6,371 nucleotides of DNA from Candidatus Fermentibacterales bacterium (GTDB lineage Bacteria; Fermentibacterota; Fermentibacteria; Fermentibacterales; JAFGKQ01): positions 1-6,371 of the forward strand of contig JAFGKQ010000185.1 in assembly GCA_016928495.1 (NCBI GenBank), read 5' to 3'. The translations under genes and the position numbers were made by a program. The first letter of the stretch is position 1, and every line of letters begins with the position of its first letter. The notes under the pieces were generated by a model. The model saw only the letters and a program-made list of their open reading frames with translations. It had not been told where the DNA came from and searched no databases. Shown here in pieces: positions 1 through 5,320 of the stretch.

Positions 1-1437
1 CTGGCCGAGGGGGACGACGGCTTCATCGGGCTCGATTTCACGAGGTCCATCGGCACGGACCTGGAGTCGACGGACAGCACGCTGAGGGCGGTCGAGGACT
101 CAGTCCTGGCCATCATCCCCGAGGAGCACTACGTCGGGATGTATGCCAGGGTGGGGGAGTCGCAGGGCGTGGCCGCGATCTTCGGCAGCGCTGCCGCCAA
201 CGAGGGGAGCATCTTCGTCAGGCTGGTCCGCTCCGGTCAACGTGACGTCGGCGTCGAGGAGTACGAGGACCGCATAAGGGCCGTCCTGAGCCACATGCCC
301 GACGTCGAGTACACCCTGGGCGACAGGGGGCCCTTCATGGGCACGGCCCCCATAGAGATAGAGATCTACGGGGACGACATCGACGAGCTGAGGGACTTCT
401 CCGAGCTTCTCGTGGCCGGGATCCGGAAGATAGAGGGAACGAGGGAGGTGAGATCCTCCCTGGAGGAGCAGATCCCCGAGCTCAGCTTCGTTCCCGATCC
501 GGTGGCCCTCTCCATGAGCGGGCTGTCACCGAGCCAGGTCGCGAGAGAGCTGATGTACGGCCTGATGGGCACTGCCGCGAGCATCTACAGGGAAGGCGGG
601 GAGGAGTACGACATCTACGTCCGCTATCCCGAGCGCTTCAGGGACTCGCGGGAGGACGTCAGCTACGTCCCCGTCCTCGGCTCACCCCTCTCCTCCTGGG
701 GCACCCTCGAGGAGAGGCTGTCTCCCAACACGATAACCCGGATCAACCAGACCCGCGTAGCGACGGTATCCTGTTCGGTTTTCGGGAGGTCTCTGGGTGA
801 GGTGACCGGAGACGTCATGGCCATGCTGGACACGCTCGACACGGGAGGCCTCAGGATCGAGATAGGTGGCCAGGCCAAGGACCAGCAGGAGACCTTCCTC
901 TACCTCGGGATCGCCATCCTGGTTGCCGCGGCTCTCGTCTACATGGTCATGGCGAGCCAGTTCGAGTCTCTTCTGGAGCCCTTCATCATAATCCTGATCG
1001 TGCCGATGGCCTTCATAGGCGTCATCTGGATGCTCATGGTCACGGGCACGGTCCTGTCCGTCGTCGCCCTGATCGGTGTTCTCATGCTGTCCGGGATCGT
1101 GGTCAACAACGGCATAGTCATGGTGGACTACGCCAACCAGCTCAGACGCAGGGGAATGGGGGTCATCGAGGCGATCATCCAGGCGGCGACCGTCAGGATG
1201 AGGCCCATCCTCATGACCGCCGGCACGACCTCCCTGGCGATGGTCCCGCTTGCTCTCGGCCTGGGCGAGGGAGGGGAGACCTGGGCGCCGATGGCCGTGA
1301 CCGTGATCGGGGGCCTGATAGCCGCCACGTTCCTCACGCTTCTCGTGGAGCCTTGCGTCTACGTGGTGCTGGGCTGCAGGAAGAAGTTCAACAACAAGCT
1401 ATCCTGCAATCCGGAGAAGAGGGAGCTAGGCGTCTGA
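1..1437 (+). CDS. RND efflux transporter permease, HAE1/AcrB-like, C-terminal part (5' end missing)
   Basis: The frame is open from base 1, giving 478 residues of a protein that normally has about 1,000-1,050, so the N-terminal half lies off the left edge. Such permeases sit as trimers in the inner membrane and use the proton gradient to drive drugs or lipids out through an adaptor and an outer-membrane channel. About residues 1-290 are the second periplasmic (porter/docking) region. Hydrophobic helices matching TM8-TM12 follow at about 301-320, 327-348, 351-375, 401-421 and 430-455. The TM10 segment (SGIVVNNGIVMVDYANQLR) and TM11 segment (RMRPILMTAG) are typical of the HAE1 branch. A short, basic, Cys-containing cytoplasmic tail ends the protein. 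The position of AcrB Lys940 is Asn here (N369), which is common in this branch. The family call is firm; the substrate is unknown. The adaptor gene would be expected upstream. Confidence 0.93.
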   Translation: MAEGDDGFIGLDFTRSIGTDLESTDSTLRAVEDSVLAIIPEEHYVGMYARVGESQGVAAIFGSAAANEGSIFVRLVRSGQRDVGVEEYEDRIRAVLSHMPDVEYTLGDRGPFMGTAPIEIEIYGDDIDELRDFSELLVAGIRKIEGTREVRSSLEEQIPELSFVPDPVALSMSGLSPSQVARELMYGLMGTAASIYREGGEEYDIYVRYPERFRDSREDVSYVPVLGSPLSSWGTLEERLSPNTITRINQTRVATVSCSVFGRSLGEVTGDVMAMLDTLDTGGLRIEIGGQAKDQQETFLYLGIAILVAAALVYMVMASQFESLLEPFIIILIVPMAFIGVIWMLMVTGTVLSVVALIGVLMLSGIVVNNGIVMVDYANQLRRRGMGVIEAIIQAATVRMRPILMTAGTTSLAMVPLALGLGEGGETWAPMAVTVIGGLIAATFLTLLVEPCVYVVLGCRKKFNNKLSCNPEKRELGV

Positions 1438-1447
1438 GCCCCCGGCC

Positions 1448-1476
1448 TTGACACCCCCGAGCCATCCGTCGAGACT
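1448..1476 (+). promoter_or_regulatory. possible sigma70-type promoter for glnA
   Basis: A perfect -35 hexamer TTGACA lies at 1448-1453. A 17-bp spacer separates it from GAGACT at 1471-1476, which keeps the A at position 2 and the T at position 6 of the -10 consensus but matches only 3 of 6 bases. Transcription would start near 1483, leaving a leader of about 25 nt before the glnA ATG. It lies in the only gene-free gap of the window. The -10 match is weak and the organism's promoter consensus is unknown. Confidence 0.35.
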
Positions 1477-1485
1477 TGCTCTTTC

Positions 1486-1501
1486 ACCCCGGGAAGGGGG
1501 T
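1486..1501 (+). promoter_or_regulatory. glnA ribosome-binding site within a small potential hairpin
   Basis: AAGGGGG at 1494-1500 is a Shine-Dalgarno-like stretch 7 nt before the ATG at 1508, and it decides the glnA start. ACCCC at 1486-1490 is the exact complement of GGGGT at 1497-1501 with a 6-nt loop, so the site could be partly folded away. The pairing may be chance in such GC-rich DNA. The ribosome-binding role is well supported; the hairpin is speculative. Confidence 0.5.
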
Positions 1502-1507
1502 CAGCGG

Positions 1508-2839
1508 ATGGCTTCGAGAACCGACGAGATACTGGCGCGCTGCCGCACGGACAACGTCCACTTCCTGCGGCTCCAGTTCACGGATATCGACGGCATCATC
1601 AAGAACGTCGAGGTTCCCGACAGCCAGTTCCAGAAGGCCCTCGAGGGCCAGATAATGTTCGACGGCTCTTCCATCGAGGGCTTCACCCGGATCGAGGAGT
1701 CGGACATGCTCCTGGTCCCGGACCTCGACACCTTCGGGGTCTTCCCGTGGGAGACCGACCACGGCAAGGTCGGCAGGCTCATCTGTGACATAGCCGATCC
1801 CGATGGCTCGCCATTCGCCGGTTGCCCCAGAACGGCTCTGAAGAGGGTCGTGGAGCGGGCAGGCGCGATGGGCTACAGACTGCTCGCCGGCCCCGAGGCG
1901 GAGTTCTTCCTGTTCCAGAGGGACGGCATGGGCATCCCGGTCCCTGAGACCCACGACACAGGCAGCTACTTCGATCTCTCTCCCGTCGACAAGGGCGAGG
2001 AAGCCCGCAGGGACATAGCCCTGGTGCTGGAGTCCATGGGGTACGAGGTCGAGGCCGCGCATCACGAGGTTGCCCCCGGACAGCACGAGATCGACTTCAG
2101 GTACGCTGACGCCCTGACTACTGCCGACAACATCGTGACCTTCCGCTTCGTGGTGAAGAAGGTCGCGCTGATGCACGGCCTCCACGCGACCTTCATGCCG
2201 AAGCCGCTCGCGGGAGTGAACGGATCGGGGATGCACACTCACCAGTCACTGGTCGATTCCGGCGGGAGCAACGCCTTCTACGATCCCGATGCGCCGGACG
2301 GCCTGTCGAGCATCGCCAGGGCCTACATAGCGGGGCTCATCGAGCACGCGTCCGGGTTCGTGGCGGTCACTAACCCGCTCGTGAACTCGTACAAGAGGCT
2401 GGTTCCCGGCCACGAGGCCCCGGTGAACATCGCCTGGTCGGAAAAGAACCGCTCTCCCCTGATACGGGTGCCCGCGCGCAGGGGGGAAGGCACCAGGTGC
2501 GAGGTGCGCGTCCCGGACCCCTCCTGCAACCCCTATCTGGCTCTGGCCGCCATGCTGGCGTGTGGGCTCGACGGCATCGAGAAGGGCCTGGACTGCGGAC
2601 CGCCCGTCAACAGGAACATCTTCGAGATGAGCGAGGAGGAGAAGGCGGCGCTGGGAGTGAGGCAGCTCCCGTCCAGCCTCGCGGAGGCCCTGGATCACCT
2701 GGAGAGGGACGCCGTAATAAGGGAGGCTCTCGGGGAGCACATCTTCGAGCACTTCCTCCTGAACAAGCGCCGTGAGTGGGACGAGTACATCAAGGTGATC
2801 CACGGCTGGGAGCTCGGAAGGTACCTCGACAGGTACTAG
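1508..2839 (+). CDS. glnA: glutamine synthetase type I, GSI-alpha
   Basis: The product makes glutamine from glutamate, ammonia and ATP in the cytoplasm, the main entry of ammonia into metabolism. It has 443 residues, the usual length of dodecameric GSI-alpha. Landmarks in order: the beta-grasp N-terminal domain with FDGSSIEGF (51-59) followed by R61, matching B. subtilis Arg62; GPEAEFFLF with metal-binding glutamates (128-136); HHEVAPGQHE (185-194); GVNGSGMHTHQSL (236-248); the Glu-flap residue E303 in PGHEAP; and the RSPLIRVP arginine stretch. The 25-residue insert and the NLYDLP adenylylation tyrosine of GSI-beta are absent; the equivalent stretch is NRNIFEMSEEE (about 368-378). Control is therefore expected by feedback or protein binding, not by adenylylation. 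The ATG at 1508 is chosen over an upstream in-frame TTG (1448) because of the well-placed AAGGGGG and the family's N-terminus. Its stop codon overlaps that of the convergent gene. Confidence 0.97.
   Translation: MASRTDEILARCRTDNVHFLRLQFTDIDGIIKNVEVPDSQFQKALEGQIMFDGSSIEGFTRIEESDMLLVPDLDTFGVFPWETDHGKVGRLICDIADPDGSPFAGCPRTALKRVVERAGAMGYRLLAGPEAEFFLFQRDGMGIPVPETHDTGSYFDLSPVDKGEEARRDIALVLESMGYEVEAAHHEVAPGQHEIDFRYADALTTADNIVTFRFVVKKVALMHGLHATFMPKPLAGVNGSGMHTHQSLVDSGGSNAFYDPDAPDGLSSIARAYIAGLIEHASGFVAVTNPLVNSYKRLVPGHEAPVNIAWSEKNRSPLIRVPARRGEGTRCEVRVPDPSCNPYLALAAMLACGLDGIEKGLDCGPPVNRNIFEMSEEEKAALGVRQLPSSLAEALDHLERDAVIREALGEHIFEHFLLNKRREWDEYIKVIHGWELGRYLDRY
2821..2836. repeat. inverted repeat at the 3' end of the metallo-hydrolase gene
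   Basis: GTACCT (2821-2826) and AGGTAC (2831-2836) form a perfect 6-bp stem with a CGAC loop, extendable by one G-T pair (2820/2837). It lies in the last codons of glnA and, read on the minus strand, begins at the last base of the metallo-hydrolase stop codon. It could protect or end the minus-strand transcript. No U-tract follows on either strand, so it is not a classical intrinsic terminator. Confidence 0.4.
2836..2839. other. CTAG shared by two convergent stop codons
   Basis: On the plus strand TAG at 2837-2839 ends glnA. On the minus strand TAG at 2838-2836 ends the metallo-hydrolase gene. The two reading frames therefore overlap tail to tail by 4 bp within one palindrome, leaving no intergenic space for a normal terminator. 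Confidence 0.95.
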
Positions 2840-3672
2840 TCTGCTGACGGGAGGTGGATCCGCCAGCCGGTCCCTCCCGGATAGCACGCCTCTCCGTAGA
2901 CCGTCGCGAAGGCCTCTCTGGCGGCCTCCCCCGTGCAGTGCGAAGCAGCGACGGCAAGCGCGCCCATCTCCCTGAGCTTCTCCGCTGTCTCTGCCGCAGA
3001 GGCCTGATCGAGGTCCCTGAGGTGGAAGCCCCCCATCACCAGGTCCAGGCTTCCCCTGCTCCCGACCATCTCGAGCGCCCTGGCCGCCATGTCCACGATG
3101 CCGGGATGAGCGCATCCGGTGAGCAGCACATGCTGGCCTTGCCCGAACCCGACCAGCAGGCCCTGCTCTCTGATCGTGCCACCCATCTCCCCGGTAGATC
3201 TCACTCCCGGCGCCAGCTCGAGCGGCTCCTCCCCGGCTTCGAGCAGAGAGCAGCCGTCATCCATGCCGAGTTGCCTCATCTGCCCGGGGAACGACCGGCA
3301 GAGCACGAGCAGGGGCGACCCGCTGATGGATGCCAGGAGGTCTGCCAGGCCGCCCGCGTGATCGTAGTGAGCGTGCGAGATGACCACCATGTCGAGGCTG
3401 TCGGGATCGATCCCGAGCACCCGCATGTTGGAGAGCAGTATCTCTCCGCTGGTGCCGGTATCGAACAGGATCCGAGGCCCTCCCTCGGGCTCGATCAGTG
3501 CCGAGAAGCCCCAGTCCGGCACGAGCGACTCGTCGAGCGGAACGTTGTCGTAGATCACCGTTATCGTCAGGCCGGAGCCCGCAACTCCCCCGGAAGCCTC
3601 GGCGTGGGGGGTCACCGCCGTGCTCCGGGCCGGCAGGAGCGCCGCGGCGGCAAGCAGAGCACCGGCGCTCAC
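2836..3672 (-). CDS. metallo-beta-lactamase-fold hydrolase, COG1237-like, probably exported
   Basis: The 278-residue product has the metallo-beta-lactamase zinc motif HAHYDH at 100-105, inside VVISHAHYDHAGGL, with further likely ligands H189 (TGCAHPGIVDM), H217 (VMGGFHL) and H245 (SHCTG). This layout, with the ITVIYDN start and FDTGTSG, fits COG1237, the group often labelled dihydropterin ribofuranosyl-aminobenzene 5'-phosphate synthase-like. The true substrate is unknown. The chosen start is GTG at 3672, which overlaps the TGA of the upstream gene as GTGA, with GAGGG 3 nt before it. From there the protein begins with a hydrophobic, Ala/Leu-rich stretch (about residues 3-15) and an Ala-rich end like a signal peptide, although the usual N-terminal positive charge is missing. 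A farther upstream ATG (3918) would only add a shadow of the preceding gene. Fold call firm, export likely, function open. Confidence 0.9.
   Translation of the reverse strand: MSAGALLAAAALLPARSTAVTPHAEASGGVAGSGLTITVIYDNVPLDESLVPDWGFSALIEPEGGPRILFDTGTSGEILLSNMRVLGIDPDSLDMVVISHAHYDHAGGLADLLASISGSPLLVLCRSFPGQMRQLGMDDGCSLLEAGEEPLELAPGVRSTGEMGGTIREQGLLVGFGQGQHVLLTGCAHPGIVDMAARALEMVGSRGSLDLVMGGFHLRDLDQASAAETAEKLREMGALAVAASHCTGEAAREAFATVYGEACYPGGTGWRIHLPSAD
2848..2879. repeat. inverted repeat just downstream of glnA
   Basis: CGGGAGG (2848-2854) pairs perfectly with CCTCCCG (2873-2879) across an 18-nt loop. It starts 9 bp after the glnA stop and lies inside the last codons of the convergent metallo-hydrolase gene. 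It could mark the 3' end of the glnA transcript. No run of T follows, so at most it is an unconventional terminator or an RNA-stabilising stem. In DNA this rich in GC, a 7-bp match can also arise by chance. Confidence 0.35.
3669..3672 (-). promoter_or_regulatory. GTGA stop/start overlap (translational coupling)
   Basis: The four bases serve as the TGA stop of the repeat-protein gene and the GTG start of the metallo-hydrolase gene. Ribosomes ending the first protein can restart directly on the second. The weak Shine-Dalgarno (GAGGG at 3676-3680, only 3 nt away) fits dependence on coupling. Confidence 0.7.
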
Positions 3673-4832
3673 CTGCCCTCGTCCGACGAGCCCGCTTCCC
3701 GCAGGAAGCCGTCGGGCCCGGTTCTGAGAACCCAGATCATCTGGCCCTCCCTTCCCTCCGCTCCCAGGCCCGCCGGGTCCGTCCATCCGGCGCACACCAG
3801 ATCGCCGTCCGGAAGAGCCAGGAGAGCCTCGGGGCAGCTCCATCTCCGTGTCGTGTAATACCTGGTCCAGATCTCCCCTCCCTGCGAGTCCACCCTGAGC
3901 AGCATGGTCCCTATCCACTCGCCGGGTTCGTCCGACGTGCCTGCAAGGACGGCGAAGCCGCCATCCTCCAGTTGGGCCAGATCCACCGCGGAGTCCGCTC
4001 CCAGGCCGGCGTAGGATCCGGTCCAGAGTATGGATCCCGCCTCATCGAGCCTCATCAGGAGGATGTCTCTGGCCAACGGGTCTGCGGAGCCTTCCGCGGA
4101 GGTCCAGGCACCTGCCAGCGCGAATCCCCCGTCACGTGTGGATATTGCCGCTGCCGGGCTGGACATGCCCGTGCTGGCGAAGCGGCGGCACCAGGGGAAC
4201 GTCATGTCGGGATCGAGCCTGAGCACCACCGTCTCGGCGCCGGGCACCCCCTGCGATCGCGTCGTCCCGACTATCAGGCACCCGTCGTCGCCCGTGGATG
4301 TAACGCATGACGCCCTGTCGAAATCCGCCACCCTGAACAGGGAAGGCTGGGAGAAGGTCCCCGAGCTGTCCAGGAGGATGGCGCCGAAGGCTCCGGGAGC
4401 GACTGTCCCGGCGACGATCACCCCGCCGTCCCGGGCGGGGCAGACGCCTACGGGGTCGAACCGGGGGTCTGCGGGCAGGTCGAACGCTCCGGTCGGGCCG
4501 GACCCGTCCCCGGACAGGATGAGGACCCATGAGCCCTCGCTCCCGGCCAGGATCGCCAGCCTGCCGTCGCTGTCTCTGGCGATCGAGGCAATCGAGGCAT
4601 CTCCCGACCGCACCGTCGAGACCACCCGCCCGTCGCTCGCCAGCTCGAGCAGGAACGCTCCTTGCGGGGAGTTGCAGGCCACGAGAAGGCCATCCTCCAG
4701 CGGTGCGAGCCCGCAGGCGGAGGAGGCCGGATGATCCGCGAGGATCAGCTCGAAGCCCTGGCCGGCCGCTCCTGCCCGGGCGGTCACGAGGCAGCAGAGG
4801 ACGAGCGCTGACAGGGTTCCGGAAGCCGTCAT
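3669..4832 (-). CDS. secreted seven-repeat protein, predicted beta-propeller
   Basis: The 387-residue product opens with a typical signal peptide (hydrophobic core at about 7-16, likely cleavage after ARAGA or AGAA near residue 22-23), so it should act outside the cytoplasm. The rest consists of about seven repeats, each centred on a D-G turn followed by a hydrophobic strand and usually a Gly: D47, D89, D135, D183, D234, D290 and D342, spaced 42-56 residues. The clearest units read DGGFALAG, then ILLMRLDEAGSILW, and DGGFAVLAG, then MLLRVDSQGGEIW. This pattern is known from PQQ-like and delta-60-like repeat proteins that fold as beta-propellers; seven units would make one complete propeller. 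No catalytic motif and no C-terminal sorting domain is seen. ATG 4832 overlaps the previous stop as ATGA and has GGAGAGG 8 nt upstream. Function unknown; binding or scaffolding is plausible. It is coupled to the next gene, an exported hydrolase. Confidence 0.85.
   Translation of the reverse strand: MTASGTLSALVLCCLVTARAGAAGQGFELILADHPASSACGLAPLEDGLLVACNSPQGAFLLELASDGRVVSTVRSGDASIASIARDSDGRLAILAGSEGSWVLILSGDGSGPTGAFDLPADPRFDPVGVCPARDGGVIVAGTVAPGAFGAILLDSSGTFSQPSLFRVADFDRASCVTSTGDDGCLIVGTTRSQGVPGAETVVLRLDPDMTFPWCRRFASTGMSSPAAAISTRDGGFALAGAWTSAEGSADPLARDILLMRLDEAGSILWTGSYAGLGADSAVDLAQLEDGGFAVLAGTSDEPGEWIGTMLLRVDSQGGEIWTRYYTTRRWSCPEALLALPDGDLVCAGWTDPAGLGAEGREGQMIWVLRTGPDGFLREAGSSDEGR
4829..4832 (-). 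promoter_or_regulatory. ATGA stop/start overlap (translational coupling)
   Basis: The TGA of the flavin-binding protein gene and the ATG of the repeat-protein gene share these four bases on the minus strand. GGAGAGG at 4841-4847, 8 nt before the ATG, provides a normal ribosome-binding site, so the second gene can use both coupling and direct initiation. Confidence 0.7.
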
Positions 4833-5320
4833 GAAGACTGCCTCTCCGACTGCCTGCCCGTCATGGAGTCTACCTCCACCCTGATGGCAAGCATGCCCGA
4901 GACGTCCATATCGCCCGGATCCACGGTCACGCCTCTAGCGGATGCCAGATGCCCGAGCAGCACCTTCGCCGCGTGGAGCCTGTCCTCGCGGGAGGTGAGG
5001 ATCGTGGCCCGCCCGAATCCGATCAGGCTCCTGTACCTCATGTCCCAGTCACACGCCCCGTCGCCAGTTCTCTCGAGCTCCGCGATCTCCTCGACCTCGA
5101 AGCAGACCCTGTCGTTCGCCCGGATCGCCTCGAGCTTCCTGCCCTCGGGAGCGCAGTGGATGTACAGGGAGCCGTCCTCGTAGCCATAGCACAGGGGGAC
5201 GACGTAGGGCTGCCCATTGCAGCACAGACCCAGCCTGCATACGATGCAGCTCCGCAGGATGTCCTCCATCCGGCTGCCGGAGGTGATCCCGAGCTCAGCC
5301 CGTCTCAAGACGCCCTCCAT
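4829..5320 (-). CDS. pyridoxamine 5'-phosphate oxidase-fold FMN-binding protein (NimA-like, COG3467)
   Basis: The 163-residue product is a small cytoplasmic split-barrel flavoprotein. It carries the family's characteristic blocks: CIVCRLGL (25-32), PYVVPLCYGYEDG (38-50), LYIHCAPEGRKLEAI (52-66), DRVCFEVEE (70-78) and WDMRYRSLIGFGRA (92-105). Members bind FMN or similar cofactors, and some reduce nitroimidazoles (Nim proteins), but most have no known substrate. The start is uncertain. ATG 5320 overlaps the upstream gene by 26 bp and has no good ribosome-binding site. An in-frame TTG at 5308 has GGAGGG 4 nt before it and would begin the protein at (M)RRAELGIT, which matches the usual MRR start of this family. 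The shorter 159-residue form may be the real one. No signal peptide, as expected for a cytoplasmic flavoprotein. It is sandwiched in the overlapping four-gene minus-strand run. Confidence 0.88.
   Translation of the reverse strand: MEGVLRRAELGITSGSRMEDILRSCIVCRLGLCCNGQPYVVPLCYGYEDGSLYIHCAPEGRKLEAIRANDRVCFEVEEIAELERTGDGACDWDMRYRSLIGFGRATILTSREDRLHAAKVLLGHLASARGVTVDPGDMDVSGMLAIRVEVDSMTGRQSERQSS

Noticed and set aside
1428-1448. AGGC/GCCT pairing around the RND stop codon as a terminator
   Set aside because: Only 4 bp with a 13-nt loop and no T-run; too weak to call.
1448-1507. Longer glnA start at TTG 1448
   Set aside because: It would add 20 residues unlike any GSI-alpha N-terminus, whereas ATG 1508 has a well-placed AAGGGGG; the TTG instead belongs to the TTGACA hexamer.
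2246-3115. Long minus-strand open frame (289 codons) opposite glnA
   Set aside because: It crosses the end of two well-supported genes in another frame and shows no recognisable motif.
3543-3566. Similar IYDN motifs in the metallo-hydrolase (near 3545) and the dehydrogenase (near 6360)
   Set aside because: Each is a normal strand of its own fold; the surrounding sequences are unrelated, so no duplication is implied.
2854-3858. Long plus-strand open frame (334 codons) opposite the metallo-hydrolase and repeat-protein genes
   Set aside because: Composition is low-complexity Arg/Pro/His-rich with no domain signature; it is an antisense shadow typical of GC-rich DNA.
3673-3918. Metallo-hydrolase start at ATG 3918
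   Set aside because: The added stretch is Gly/Arg/Pro-rich and reads the repeat-protein gene out of frame; the GTG at 3672 overlaps the upstream stop in the usual operon manner.
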